DNA from: a virus
IMG/VR virus record: IMGVR_UViG_3300044295_000092
Span: 1-64,000 of that record
DNA length: 64,000 nt
Reading direction: 5' to 3' (one strand)
The notes under the pieces are model-generated. The model was not told where the DNA came from, ran no database searches, and saw only the letters and a program-made list of their open reading frames with translations. A program made the position numbers and the translations under genes. Of the stretch, positions 35,026 through 45,965 are shown piece by piece; the stretch's first letter is position 1; each line of letters opens with the position of its first letter.

Positions 35026-38000
35026 ATGGATGATTTAAAAGAACTCTATAGAGTCCTAGAAAATGCAGATGCTGCTGGTGATGAAGCTTCAGTAGCAGAA
35101 TTAATACCTTACATCAAACAGGTTGAAGCTGCACAAGCTCAACAAGCTGTAGAAGAAACCCCCGTAGAAGCCCCACAAGCTGATTTAACTAAACCCCCTA
35201 AAGTTATACCTAAACCATCTATTGATGTTATGGGTCGTCAATTTACACCTGAAGAATATGCAAAATATTCAGGTATGCCTATAGCTGCTAAACCAGGTGA
35301 ACAAGCTAAAGGTGCTTTCTCAGGTTCATTTGGTAGAAGCATTTATAATTTAGCTGCTGATCTTGCGTTAGCGCATGGTAAAGCTACAGGTAATGTTGAT
35401 GAAGCTGAAGCTACTGCTAAACGATTAAGAGAGTATGGGGCTAATACATATACGGATACTACTAAAGGATGGAAAGAAGATCCTTTAACTAAAATACTAG
35501 AACTAGCAGGTGGTTCTGCGCCATACATGGTTGGTCCTATTACAGCTGCTTTAGGTTCTACAGCATTAGGTGCAACGGGTGCTGTTGCAGTAGCTGCTCC
35601 ATTATTAACTTCTGCTACTCAATTTACTGGTTCTAACTTGCAACGTCAAATGGACCAAAACAAAAAACTTGCTGATACAAGTTTATTAAAAGCAGGTGCT
35701 TTGGCTATTCCACAAGCAGCTCTTGACCAAATTGGTTTTAGATTTATTCCAGGAATCAAAAAATTATTTGGTGCTGCAGGTAAAGAAATTACTGATGAAG
35801 CAGCAAATGCATTAGTTCAAAAATCAATACTCTCTAAAGCGGGTGAAAAAATACTAGCTACAGGAGAAGCTATGACTGTTGAAGGCGGTACTGAAGCTGC
35901 TCAACAATTATTAGAAAGACTTCAAGCAGGGTTATCTATTACTAGCCCTGAAGCTATGCAAGAATACTTTGATAGCTTTATTGGTGGAGCTGTATTAGCT
36001 GGTGGTTTAGGAACTGCTGGACATGTAGTAGAATCTGTTGCATCGAGATTTCCTGAAAAACCTACAACAGAAACTCCTGAAACTCCTGAAGTAGAAGCCC
36101 CACTTACCGAACAGAAACGCCCATCAAGAGAAACTTTAAAACGTCAGTTTAAAAAGAGTGCTCAAGAACAAGCTGACGAAGTTAACAGAGTTAAACAAGA
36201 GGAAGCGGATAAACTTAAAGCCGCTCAGACTCAACAAACTATATCTGAAGCCGCTGACTTAGAAGGAGCAGCACCTATAACACCAGGTGTCATTACTCCG
36301 ACTACGTTAACTTCGTGGGGTATTAGAAAAGGTTCTAATGCATATAAAGCTTTAGAAGGTGTAGATGCAAGCACTCCAGAAGGCCGAGACCTTATGGATA
36401 AAACATTAGAAGCACATACAGGTAAAATAAACGAACAAGCGGTAGATACATTTACAACCTTACTCGATCAGAAAGTGAAGGCACCCGATGCAAGAATTGA
36501 CCTTGGAACAACTCGAATTAGCGATGCAGTACTTGGAGGACAAAAATATGGCACTCCCGGAGGAGTTGAAGGACGTTACGGACCTACAACTGATATCAGT
36601 GGAGGTCTTGCTGGAGTCGATCAAGAGGGAAAGGGCGCAGGCGACGTTACATTAAAAGGTCCTGAAGCCAAAGCTAAACCTGAAACATTAAAAAGTGGCG
36701 AACGACTACTTAATATTCAAGAATTACTCAACGACCCTAATCCACAACAAAGACGTGCAGCTAGACGTAAGTTTGTTGATATGTTTCAAACATATCAAGC
36801 CAATGAACTTATTAAAGAAGAAGCTAAAGTTGAACGTGCAGAACGAGAAAAACTTTCTAAGCTTAAAAAGACTGAGTATCCGATTGTTGACCAATCAACT
36901 AATCTAGCAAACATCTTAAGTACTCTAAAAGATAAACCTAACTATCTCATTGAAGATTTAAGAAATGAAGATGTGCCTGATGCTGAACGTCAAGAACTTA
37001 ATCAGCATGCTCGTGATTACTTATTAGCAGAAAGTCTACGCAACAAATATAAAGTGCGTATGACACCTGAAGAAGTTAAAGCTCTAGAACAAGAAGGTGA
37101 AAAGGTTGCTCGCACGGAAAAGCCTCTCTCTGAAGATGAGTTTAAAGACTTACAAGAAGAATTTTTATCTAGACAAGCAGCAGAAAAAGGTCCACTAGAA
37201 GCTCGTGCTCCAGAGATACAATCTACAGGTGAGACACCTGAAAGTATTGAAGGCGCATTCCAAAAACAATATGGTAAAAATGTACGTCTAGCTAAACAAC
37301 GTGGACTATTAAACTTCCTAAATGATGTATCTGAGTTACCTCCTGAAATAGGTAAAGTAAGTCCTAATACTAAAGCTGTATACCATAAAGGTAAAGGTTA
37401 CTTTATCACTAATCGTATTACCAAAGAAGATGCACCACGTATGCTTCTACATGAGATTGGTGTGCACTATGGCTTAGAAGGCATGCTAGGCACCAATAAC
37501 TACAAACGTTTAGTTAAACAAATTAAACAAAATCATCTTACCGACAAAGAATTAAAAGCAGCTTGGGACAATACTGTAGATACTTATCCTGAATACGCTG
37601 AAGGTAGTGAAAACTTCATGCAAGAAGTCATTGCTAACTTGAGTGAGTCTGCTCCTAACAATTCTATAATTCGTCAAATTATAGGTTACATTAAACAGTT
37701 CCTATCTAAACTAGGTTATGGTTGGGACATTAATAAGATCACAGCTGATGACATTCGTGATATGGTTCAGCACTCTGTGCGTATGTCTCTTGCAGGTAAA
37801 ATTAAAGGTGTTGAACCTGAACTTGTTATGGCAGCAGAAGAAACAGGTGCACCTAAACCTACATACTATTCAGCTCTATCTCGTGTTATTACTAATGCAC
37901 AGTTTAAAAATAATGTGTCTATTCAATCAGGTGAGCAGTGGGTTAACTGGCTCAATAGCAAAACATCTGAAGCAGGTGTTAAACGTGATGAATTAGAATT

Positions 38001-41000
38001 CTCAGGTCTATTAGAATTTTTAGAGTTAAATAAATCAGAGAAATTTAATAAGCAGGATATATTAAATTACCTTAATGATAACGGCACTAAAGTTTCTGAA
38101 TATATGTATGGCGAAGGAGAAGGTAATGCTTACTCTGACCAAGATAGAGATGAATGGGTAGCCGATGCTTTTTCAGAATGGGAAGAATCTCAACCTGACT
38201 TATGGAGTCAAGCTAATGATGAGGCCGCAGATACTTATGACTTCCCTTATTATGTTAAAGAAGAAACAGATAATGAAGGAAATACAGGTTATAGAGTATA
38301 TGTTGAAGGAAGTCTTGTTTATGATGAGTTTTATCCTTCAGAAGATGAAGCACAACAAGTAGCTGATGAGGCCAATAGCGAAGGTCTTAATGAATATGCA
38401 GATAATATTCATGAAAGATTAGCATATGAATTTAATGGCGCTGCTGACGCTGTTAGAGATGAGTTATATGATCAGTGGGATGAAGATCATGCAAATGTAA
38501 AAACTAAATATTTAGATTGGACTTTAGAAGGTGGAGATAAAAAATACACTGAAGTTATAATTGCTCTACAAAACCCTAAAAAGGGAACAGCATTTTCTCA
38601 TCAACATTGGCCTGATATTTCTAATCCGATAGCTCATTATCGTGTAAATGCACGTATGGATGATAAAGGTAATAATGTTTTATTTGTAGAAGAAATACAA
38701 TCTGATTGGGCACAAGCTCCTAAGAAACTTCGTAAAAAACATATTAAAGAATTAGCAGAAAAATATAAAATTGATGAGAAGAAAATTGCTCAATTTGTTC
38801 CAGGAGATTGGGGATTTATAAGAAAATCTTCTCCTGAGCAAATAAAAGAAATTAATGAAATAATTAATAAGTTACAAGAATTTAAAGCTGCTAGAAGGCA
38901 ACTATCAGATCAAATTTCTAAACTTTTAGATTTTAGAAATCAATTTGCAGATATTATTGATACGGAAGTTCGTAAACGAATTGGCCCTATGGATGCTACT
39001 GAACGTGGTTATGACATGACACGTTATGATTATATTAAAAGTGTTTTAAATAATGACATTGAAGGAAAGACAACCCCTTCTGGATATAAAATAGACGGTA
39101 AAATAATTAGAGACATATTAAATGAACCTATTGTTGATGGAAACATTGAACAGTATCATAAAAATCAAGATACTTTAGATAAGTTATTATATAAAGAAGA
39201 ACAACTTGTTCAAAAAATAGATGACCTTGAATCTAAAAAAGAAGCTTTTTCTCAATCAGGAAAATTTGAAAGAGGTCCATTTATTCAAGATACTGAAGCA
39301 TGGAGTAATCTTGTTCTTAAAAATATTATTAGGTTTGCTGCAGAACGTGGATACGATAAAGTGGCTTTTGTTAATGGCAAGCAAGCTGCATTTAAAGGCG
39401 GTAAGGCAGAAAGAATTGATGAAGTATTTGGAACTAAAAACGAAGATGGTACATTTACTATATATGCTACATTAAAAGATGGTGGTGGTAGATCTCGCAC
39501 AATAGAAAAAGTTCGTGACTTAGATTTAGAAGATTACGTAGGTGGTCTTGCTGATAAAATGCGTTCACTTAAAGTAGGTGAGACAGATGGTTGGGATGCA
39601 GGGGAACTTAAACTACCTGCACAAGGTATGGTTGAGTTCTATGATCACTACATTCCTAGATATGCAGCTAAACTAATTAAGAAGTTAGGTGGCACACAAC
39701 TAGAAAATATTGAACTCATACCACCAAATCAAGATCGTCCTGTCGATGAAAAAGTTGGTAATCAAATAGGCTTTACAGTAACTTCAGCTATGAAAGAAAA
39801 AGCCATGGCTGGTCAACCCCTATTTGCTCGTGCATCTAAACAACAACTTGATGAAGATTTAAAGAAATCAGGCACAGTAGGTAAAGAAGAAAAAGGCCTC
39901 CCAACTTTAAGAGAAAGGTTCATGGGAGCACCTTTAAAAACAATTGATGAATTAATTGCTGACTTTAGAAAATCATTCTTCTCATTCGATGCAGCTATTA
40001 ACAATAAAATGATTATTGCTGCTAAGAAAATGGGATTAACTCCTAAGCAAATAGCAGATATGATTTATGCAACTCGAGTATCTCAAGCAGTTAAAGCAGA
40101 TCAATTAGCTGATATGTGGATGGTGCATGGAGGTGTTCAATATGACCCTCAATCCTTCAGCTTTGTTGTAAAAGATTTAGCTAATAGTATGTCAACTATT
40201 AGAGAGCAATTAAAAGCTTTAGCTAAAAAATATGGCGTATCTGAATATGAAATGTATCAATATGGTAATGCTGCATTTGTATCACAACGCTCTAGAGAAT
40301 TAGTCAATCACAATAATAGATTATATAGACGTATAGTAAAACTTTATGCGGCTGGTAAAACTGCTGCCGCTGATAAAGCAGCTGATAATTATAAGCTAGT
40401 TCACCAAACACCATCAGAAATAAAACGTGGGTTAAAATTCTTTGATACTATTCCTGAGCTTAAAAAAATTGCTAAAACATGGAATATAAATAGAAAACGT
40501 ATTATAAACTTTGCAGTGGATCAAGGTTTATACTCTAGAGAAAAAGCAGATGATTTACTTGATGTTATTCACTATGTGCCTTTCTTTAGAGATAAACAAA
40601 TTGAAAATAGAAAAGGCCCTAACTTATATAAACGAGGTCTACTTGATGCAGCAGTAGATAAACGATTAAAAGGTAGCTACCAACCTGTCCATAATGTATT
40701 TGTTAATATGGAATTATGGTCTAAGTATATATTTAAAAAATCTATTAATAATAGAATTGCTCAAGAAAAAATTAATTATTACTCTAAGCTATTACCTGAT
40801 GATGTTAAAGTATTAAGAAACACTAGATCAGTTACAGGTAATAACGTAGCCGTTTGGCAAAAAGGTAAAGTTGTTAATTATGAGTTCCAAGGATACGATG
40901 GTGAAAGTATGGTGGATGGTTTTACAGGATTAGAACCTGCAACCATGTTACCAGGAGCCGCATTCTTTAGACCATTTAATACATTCTTACGTGCACAAAT

Positions 41001-42585
41001 TGTATTAGAACCTTTATTTAACGTAGCTCAAATTCCTATGGATATGTTTAATGCTATGTTTTCATCAGGGGTTAATGTTTCATTAGCAGTGCCATTACAA
41101 GTAGCTAAAGAAATTATACTTACTCCACTAGGTTTAAGTAGTGCTAGAAAATATTTATCTGCAAGAGCAGTTACAGGTAAACATGATTTTACTTCTGAGT
41201 ATGATGTCATTGATATTAATGCTATGAAAGAAGTTAAAGAAGTTACCAAAATGGGCAAGCTAATTGAATATAGTTTAGCTCCAGCAAAAGCTATTCTTAA
41301 AGGTTTAAGATTCTTTGGTATGGCATCTGACAACGTTATTCGTCAAGCAGTGTTTTCACAAATTATGCTTGAAACAGGTGATGTAGCACGAGCTACTAAT
41401 GCTGCTGATGAAATCATCAACTTCCGTAGAACAGGTTCTTCTGCTGTTGTTAATATTGCTAGGCAAAACGCCATCTTCGTAAATGCTAACTTACAGTCTA
41501 TGAACATTGCTTTTGGAACTTTAATGTTTAGCGACATTACGCCTGATAAAAAACTTGTTCAGGCAAGACGATTAATTCTTAACGGCGCACAAGTTGTTAT
41601 GGCTATATTAGCTATCACTGCTATGAATGCAGATGACGATGATTATAAAAAGTTAGACCCTAAAGATCGTGATAACTATATTGTATTACCTGGAACAGGT
41701 GGTTATAAGTTACCACTTCGTGGCGATATTCTTACTACTTTATTTAAAATATTACCTGAGCATTTATATAATAGATATATTGCAGAGAGTGAAGATTCAG
41801 AAAAAATGAAAGTTGCTTTATCAAGAGCATTTAAAAAAGCATTCACATTCCCTTCACCATTTCCTAATGCACTTACATCTATAGTTGAACAATCTTTAAA
41901 CTTTGACTTTGTAACAGGTAGACCTTTAGTAGGTCGTGGTCAAGAAAATCTAGCTCCTGAATTACAATTTAGTAATAAATATACATCAGAGTTTGCTAAA
42001 TATGTATCTGATTTATCAAGAGATAAATGGTATGAAACATCTCCAGCGGCTGTTCAACATTTTATGAATCGATGGTTAGCATCTACTAGTATGCTTGTAG
42101 GTATGTTTACTAATAGTATTGTAGCTCAAATAAGAGGGGATATAATACCTGAATTAACTACTAAACAAAAACTATTACAAATACCTAATATGGGTAAATT
42201 TGTAAGTAAAGAAGAAAATACTCGTAACATTAACGATCTTTATGAACTTAATGATTTAGTTAACTCAGTGGTTCAAACAGCAACTAAATATGAAAAGCTA
42301 GGCGATCATGAGAATTTTAGAGAGTTCTTAAATAAAGATAATAATCAACAGTTATATAACTTAAGAAAAGAACTTGCCACTATATCTCGTGACTTAGGTA
42401 ATTTAAGAGAATGGGAAAATAGAGTTTACTATTCTAAAGATGCAGGTCGATGGACACCACAAACTAAACGTCAAGAACTAGATCGTATTGAAGCTACTAG
42501 ACAAAGAATTATTGGACACGAACAAGGTGTCAAAGAAGCTATTGATCGTAGAATTCAGAACCTAAGAAGACAAGGCGGCTTATAA
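35026..42585 (+). CDS. Giant polyvalent internal protein (2519 aa)
   Basis: The largest product. The N-terminal third has alpha-helical hydrophobic stretches (about 155-205). A zinc-peptidase-like HEIGVH lies near residues 809-814. A FVEEIQSDW segment near 1222, with QNPKKGTAFSH before it, is typical of 'large polyvalent protein-associated' domains in DarB-like and megaprotein families. The C-terminal third has further helical segments with hydrophobic runs. Such proteins are packed in the head and ejected to defend DNA or modify the host. The stop abuts that of the convergent minus-strand gene. Domain boundaries are approximate. Confidence 0.65.
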   Translation: MDDLKELYRVLENADAAGDEASVAELIPYIKQVEAAQAQQAVEETPVEAPQADLTKPPKVIPKPSIDVMGRQFTPEEYAKYSGMPIAAKPGEQAKGAFSGSFGRSIYNLAADLALAHGKATGNVDEAEATAKRLREYGANTYTDTTKGWKEDPLTKILELAGGSAPYMVGPITAALGSTALGATGAVAVAAPLLTSATQFTGSNLQRQMDQNKKLADTSLLKAGALAIPQAALDQIGFRFIPGIKKLFGAAGKEITDEAANALVQKSILSKAGEKILATGEAMTVEGGTEAAQQLLERLQAGLSITSPEAMQEYFDSFIGGAVLAGGLGTAGHVVESVASRFPEKPTTETPETPEVEAPLTEQKRPSRETLKRQFKKSAQEQADEVNRVKQEEADKLKAAQTQQTISEAADLEGAAPITPGVITPTTLTSWGIRKGSNAYKALEGVDASTPEGRDLMDKTLEAHTGKINEQAVDTFTTLLDQKVKAPDARIDLGTTRISDAVLGGQKYGTPGGVEGRYGPTTDISGGLAGVDQEGKGAGDVTLKGPEAKAKPETLKSGERLLNIQELLNDPNPQQRRAARRKFVDMFQTYQANELIKEEAKVERAEREKLSKLKKTEYPIVDQSTNLANILSTLKDKPNYLIEDLRNEDVPDAERQELNQHARDYLLAESLRNKYKVRMTPEEVKALEQEGEKVARTEKPLSEDEFKDLQEEFLSRQAAEKGPLEARAPEIQSTGETPESIEGAFQKQYGKNVRLAKQRGLLNFLNDVSELPPEIGKVSPNTKAVYHKGKGYFITNRITKEDAPRMLLHEIGVHYGLEGMLGTNNYKRLVKQIKQNHLTDKELKAAWDNTVDTYPEYAEGSENFMQEVIANLSESAPNNSIIRQIIGYIKQFLSKLGYGWDINKITADDIRDMVQHSVRMSLAGKIKGVEPELVMAAEETGAPKPTYYSALSRVITNAQFKNNVSIQSGEQWVNWLNSKTSEAGVKRDELEFSGLLEFLELNKSEKFNKQDILNYLNDNGTKVSEYMYGEGEGNAYSDQDRDEWVADAFSEWEESQPDLWSQANDEAADTYDFPYYVKEETDNEGNTGYRVYVEGSLVYDEFYPSEDEAQQVADEANSEGLNEYADNIHERLAYEFNGAADAVRDELYDQWDEDHANVKTKYLDWTLEGGDKKYTEVIIALQNPKKGTAFSHQHWPDISNPIAHYRVNARMDDKGNNVLFVEEIQSDWAQAPKKLRKKHIKELAEKYKIDEKKIAQFVPGDWGFIRKSSPEQIKEINEIINKLQEFKAARRQLSDQISKLLDFRNQFADIIDTEVRKRIGPMDATERGYDMTRYDYIKSVLNNDIEGKTTPSGYKIDGKIIRDILNEPIVDGNIEQYHKNQDTLDKLLYKEEQLVQKIDDLESKKEAFSQSGKFERGPFIQDTEAWSNLVLKNIIRFAAERGYDKVAFVNGKQAAFKGGKAERIDEVFGTKNEDGTFTIYATLKDGGGRSRTIEKVRDLDLEDYVGGLADKMRSLKVGETDGWDAGELKLPAQGMVEFYDHYIPRYAAKLIKKLGGTQLENIELIPPNQDRPVDEKVGNQIGFTVTSAMKEKAMAGQPLFARASKQQLDEDLKKSGTVGKEEKGLPTLRERFMGAPLKTIDELIADFRKSFFSFDAAINNKMIIAAKKMGLTPKQIADMIYATRVSQAVKADQLADMWMVHGGVQYDPQSFSFVVKDLANSMSTIREQLKALAKKYGVSEYEMYQYGNAAFVSQRSRELVNHNNRLYRRIVKLYAAGKTAAADKAADNYKLVHQTPSEIKRGLKFFDTIPELKKIAKTWNINRKRIINFAVDQGLYSREKADDLLDVIHYVPFFRDKQIENRKGPNLYKRGLLDAAVDKRLKGSYQPVHNVFVNMELWSKYIFKKSINNRIAQEKINYYSKLLPDDVKVLRNTRSVTGNNVAVWQKGKVVNYEFQGYDGESMVDGFTGLEPATMLPGAAFFRPFNTFLRAQIVLEPLFNVAQIPMDMFNAMFSSGVNVSLAVPLQVAKEIILTPLGLSSARKYLSARAVTGKHDFTSEYDVIDINAMKEVKEVTKMGKLIEYSLAPAKAILKGLRFFGMASDNVIRQAVFSQIMLETGDVARATNAADEIINFRRTGSSAVVNIARQNAIFVNANLQSMNIAFGTLMFSDITPDKKLVQARRLILNGAQVVMAILAITAMNADDDDYKKLDPKDRDNYIVLPGTGGYKLPLRGDILTTLFKILPEHLYNRYIAESEDSEKMKVALSRAFKKAFTFPSPFPNALTSIVEQSLNFDFVTGRPLVGRGQENLAPELQFSNKYTSEFAKYVSDLSRDKWYETSPAAVQHFMNRWLASTSMLVGMFTNSIVAQIRGDIIPELTTKQKLLQIPNMGKFVSKEENTRNINDLYELNDLVNSVVQTATKYEKLGDHENFREFLNKDNNQQLYNLRKELATISRDLGNLREWENRVYYSKDAGRWTPQTKRQELDRIEATRQRIIGHEQGVKEAIDRRIQNLRRQGGL

Positions 42586-42786
42586 CCGCCAGACTCTAAT
42601 ACCTTGCACACCGTCTTCAATGACAATCTTATGTGCAAATTCAAACTCTAATCGTTTACTTTCACGAGTAATAGCTGCAATAGCTGCCTTAGTATCTACA
42701 GCAGGTATAAACATAGATGAACCAGGTTTAAACTCTGTCCATAATATCTGATAATCTACACCATTAGTATACATTTCTTGGCACAT
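42580..42786 (-). CDS. Hypothetical protein (68 aa) downstream of the primase-helicase gene
   Basis: Coupled to the upstream gene by a 23-bp overlap; a second ATG at 42774 is possible. Its TAA is directly adjacent to the TAA of the giant virion gene on the other strand (TTATAA). The product is mixed, with a repeated A/I-rich helix. Similar short proteins often end phage replication operons. Function unknown. Confidence 0.6.
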   Translation of the reverse strand: MCQEMYTNGVDYQILWTEFKPGSSMFIPAVDTKAAIAAITRESKRLEFEFAHKIVIEDGVQGIRVWRL

Positions 42787-45613
42787 CCAATGGTAAGTTA
42801 TCTAGTTTAATATCATCAAAGGTTGAATTATCAATCCATAAGCATCGCTTACCTGAACCACTGATGTCTAATCCTTTATGCAACACTTTTAAATCTCCTG
42901 AACGTCTGTGTAATACATTAGCTTCTTTTAATTTCTTAACAAAATCTTCTAACTCAATCTTACCTAATGATTTTAAATAGGTTCTCATTGTATCAACACC
43001 TATATAAATTGTATGGGTATCAGGTTCAATTCTGACACGTAACTCATTGATTGGTTTCAATAAAGGTGCTTCTAGTAATTGAGACCTTGAGTCTACTTTG
43101 CTATTAATAACTAAAGTGTTCTTTAGATTTTCATGCAAGAATGATGTTAATGTTTCCATAGCATCAAAGTCACGTTCTTTAATTTCAATACGAGAGTCAT
43201 TCAATGCCCTACGAACGGCTTCTTGCACAGGCACAGTATCAATATTATGTATGCCTAGTTCTTTAGCAATCTTAGCACCCAAGAATACGGCAGCTAGTGT
43301 AGCAGAATATTTACGTTCACGTCCTGTAATATTCCAAGCTTTATCAATCATCAGCTGGGTTTCTTTTAGTTTTACTTTGACCATTTCTAAATTAGCTATA
43401 AGCCATTGAGCATAGATTTCACCTGCATGTCCAAAGTTATCAAACAATAATTCAAAATATTCATCAGCTTGTTCTTTAGTTAAAGTCTTATCTTCATCAA
43501 TACGGATTTGTAAGAAACGAGCCATCTCACCTGATGCCTTAGCATTTTCAGAGAATACTACTGTCCTAAAATCTGTGTTAGAAGAAACAACGCTAATAAG
43601 ATTAAAGACGGTATCATTATGTCGCTCCTTATTTTTACCACTACTATCCATACGATTTTTACCACGACCCGTAGCCATGAACTTTAAAAACTCATGTAGT
43701 TGGTCGGCACTTACTTTTGTAAATTCATCTACTGCAGATGGTAAGTTATTCATATAACCCATACGATTAATCACAGCATTACCTGTATCACCCCATACTT
43801 GAATAAGGTTAGCATTCATTTCAGGGTTACCATATACGCTAGTCATAGCTTGTAGAATAGTTGATTTGCCTTGTCCTGACTCAGGATTGTATAGGTTAAT
43901 CACTGCTGACTTCTCTTTTGATTTAAAGAACGGCATAAGTAGCGAACCAAATGCACAGAAGAAACCAAACGCACGTAACTCCATACCAGGTCTTTCATAT
44001 ACTGATATAGCTTTCTTCCATAACTCATAGCTACCTTTTTTGACAAGAGCAGGATTAACGTCTTTAATATCATCTGACACAGGCACAAACTTAATACCAA
44101 ATGCACTGATTTCTCTGTTACCTATAAGTATCTTCTTATGGTCAGGTGTCCAACCATATTGTTTATACATCATAGTAGATGGTTTTTGTTTTTGTTGATT
44201 AGCAATTACTGCCATGATGTAGTAAATAACTTCGTCTAGTTGTTTACCATTTCTAACAATACCTTTGGCAGCTAAAATCTTTCTTGCTTCATCTCTTGAT
44301 AATAGTTGTGTAAGTGGTGCTATGAATTCTTGCACACCGTCTTGTGGAAGATGTATCTTAAACCATGCACAGAAACCTGCAGCGTCTTTATCATTAAGAA
44401 TTTCTACAAGGTAAAAGTCATAGTCATATATCAATACGGCTTCTTCTTGTTCGTCTTGTGTAGTTTTGTATACACCACCATTCTTACCTCTAAAGTAAGG
44501 ATATGGATAATCAGGCACATGATATGTAACAGTTTCGTTTAGTGCTTCAGACTTTGCTTGTATAACATTATCTGCACCTTTAGCACGTAAGATAACACGA
44601 CCTAATTCTATGGGGGATGTAATCTTACCTTTATGTTTACAACCTTCACAACCTGATGGGCGTAGGCTTTCAAATTGTTTGCATGTATGAGGGCCTGGTA
44701 TAGCATTAGCTTTAGCTTCTGTTTTAGCATAGTCATAATCAGGATGTCGTTTAGATATGTTATGAATGGCCGCTTCAGCATCATCACAGAAGGCAGCAAT
44801 AGATAATCCTGAACGCCATAAGGGTTCTTCAATGGTAGCTTGTTTAGTTACAATATGAGTTATCTGTGCACACCCATCATCTTTGCTGCAACGTTCTAAT
44901 ATCTTTTTAAATTTAGATGAGTTGTTACCTAGAATAGCTTTAGTAGCTTCATCTAGCGGTCGTTTAGCACGAGGTTTATCTGTAAGATGAATAGGAATAA
45001 GTCTAGCTATTTCATCAAAGGGTGTAGCAACACCTTGATTTATAACAGAAACTTCTACAGGATTAGCAACATCTTTAAAGTTCTGTGTGCCTGGCACTCG
45101 TAGAATACGAGACATATCAGCAGTGCATGCACCATCAGCTTTTAATCCATGTTTAACACATAAGAATTTAAGACCTTCAGCTACAGGTTTCCATACAGCT
45201 TTATCTATAGGGTCAGTTAAAGACCAATAACAATGAACGCCGTTACCTGAGTCAACAATAGTTGGTGCAGGTAATCCTGTCTTATCTGTAAACTCTCGTA
45301 GGGCTATAAGTGCTGCGTCTTTTGTTTCATAGTCTTTCCACTTACGTTTCTTACTATCAAAGCCACAATCAATATCTAACCAAAAGATACGTTGTTCTTT
45401 TGCGTTAACACCTTTTCTTTCAGTAGGTTCGATCCATGATGAGCAAGCAAAATATACGTCTTGTTTATCATCTAGAAACTTGTTTGATATTGATACTGCT
45501 TCATCGATAGTTTTTACAAACTTAGGTGTGACTATATTCTTTTGGTCTTTGCCGCAGATGCAATAGTATCCATCATCGGGCCATACACTTTGTAGAAATT
45601 CTTTTGTTTGCAT
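42764..45613 (-). CDS. Primase-helicase (AEP primase plus DUF927-like ATPase)
   Basis: A 949-residue fusion. The N-terminal archaeo-eukaryotic-type primase has the D-x-D pair in WLDIDCG (80-82) and a GVHCYW motif (125-130) that matches the catalytic histidine block. Cysteines C311, C322 and C325 may bind zinc. The C-terminal ATPase has a Walker A NPESGQGKST (576-585) and a DUF927-like context (FFCAFGSLL, VDEFTK). It would prime and unwind at the phage fork. The 5' leader (45614-45732) holds two hairpins. Confidence 0.85.
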   Translation of the reverse strand: MQTKEFLQSVWPDDGYYCICGKDQKNIVTPKFVKTIDEAVSISNKFLDDKQDVYFACSSWIEPTERKGVNAKEQRIFWLDIDCGFDSKKRKWKDYETKDAALIALREFTDKTGLPAPTIVDSGNGVHCYWSLTDPIDKAVWKPVAEGLKFLCVKHGLKADGACTADMSRILRVPGTQNFKDVANPVEVSVINQGVATPFDEIARLIPIHLTDKPRAKRPLDEATKAILGNNSSKFKKILERCSKDDGCAQITHIVTKQATIEEPLWRSGLSIAAFCDDAEAAIHNISKRHPDYDYAKTEAKANAIPGPHTCKQFESLRPSGCEGCKHKGKITSPIELGRVILRAKGADNVIQAKSEALNETVTYHVPDYPYPYFRGKNGGVYKTTQDEQEEAVLIYDYDFYLVEILNDKDAAGFCAWFKIHLPQDGVQEFIAPLTQLLSRDEARKILAAKGIVRNGKQLDEVIYYIMAVIANQQKQKPSTMMYKQYGWTPDHKKILIGNREISAFGIKFVPVSDDIKDVNPALVKKGSYELWKKAISVYERPGMELRAFGFFCAFGSLLMPFFKSKEKSAVINLYNPESGQGKSTILQAMTSVYGNPEMNANLIQVWGDTGNAVINRMGYMNNLPSAVDEFTKVSADQLHEFLKFMATGRGKNRMDSSGKNKERHNDTVFNLISVVSSNTDFRTVVFSENAKASGEMARFLQIRIDEDKTLTKEQADEYFELLFDNFGHAGEIYAQWLIANLEMVKVKLKETQLMIDKAWNITGRERKYSATLAAVFLGAKIAKELGIHNIDTVPVQEAVRRALNDSRIEIKERDFDAMETLTSFLHENLKNTLVINSKVDSRSQLLEAPLLKPINELRVRIEPDTHTIYIGVDTMRTYLKSLGKIELEDFVKKLKEANVLHRRSGDLKVLHKGLDISGSGKRCLWIDNSTFDDIKLDNLPLDVPRNVY

Positions 45614-45642
45614 TATTCTCTCGAAATAAAGTTTTTATTAGT

Positions 45643-45712
45643 GCTATCTTATGCAATCGACAGATAGCGGTGCCGTATTGTTGACGTGGTTAAGGAGGAG
45701 GCCTTATACCAC
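45643..45712 (-). promoter_or_regulatory. Two hairpins in the leader of the primase-helicase gene
   Basis: GCTATCT (45643-45649) pairs with AGATAGC (45662-45668). GTGGT-TAAGG (45686-45695) pairs with CCTTA-t-ACCAC (45702-45712), a 10-bp stem with one bulge. Both lie in the 119-bp gap between the HTH gene and the primase gene and have no T-run. They may be control or mRNA processing structures. Confidence 0.6.
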
Positions 45713-45732
45713 CCTACTTGCATTGTAAGTAT

Positions 45733-45963
45733 TTACATCTGATTTATTTTATTTAGCAAAGCAGTTATACTTGACTCTGTCTGCCTTCCTGGTTTTGTTT
45801 TACCAGAGAACCAATCATACACCGTTTGACGAGAAACGTGAAGGTCTTTAGCTACTTGACTTACAGGATACTTTAATGCTATGCATGCTCTTCCTAGTAA
45901 AGTGCCTACTGTCTCTCTAGCATTTTGATTAGCTTCTATCATTAATTGGGAGTAGCCACGCAT
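45733..45963 (-). CDS. Helix-turn-helix regulator (Cro/XRE-like, 76 aa)
   Basis: Residues about 34-55 (VSQVAKDLHVSRQTVYDWFSG) form a clear HTH of the XRE/homeodomain-like type, with recognition helix SRQTVYDWF. I chose ATG 45963 after the upstream TAA; a TTG at 45975 would overlap. It sits inside the replication operon and is the only visible candidate to bind the repeated palindromes or the TTGACAWTGTCAA dyads. That link is inference. Confidence 0.8.
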   Translation of the reverse strand: MRGYSQLMIEANQNARETVGTLLGRACIALKYPVSQVAKDLHVSRQTVYDWFSGKTKPGRQTESSITALLNKINQM

Positions 45964-45965
45964 GA

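Noticed and set aside
43098-43409. Plus-strand frame of about 100 codons in the primase-helicase gene
   Set aside because: Lies entirely in a gene with clear motifs on the other strand; composition is that of an antisense shadow.
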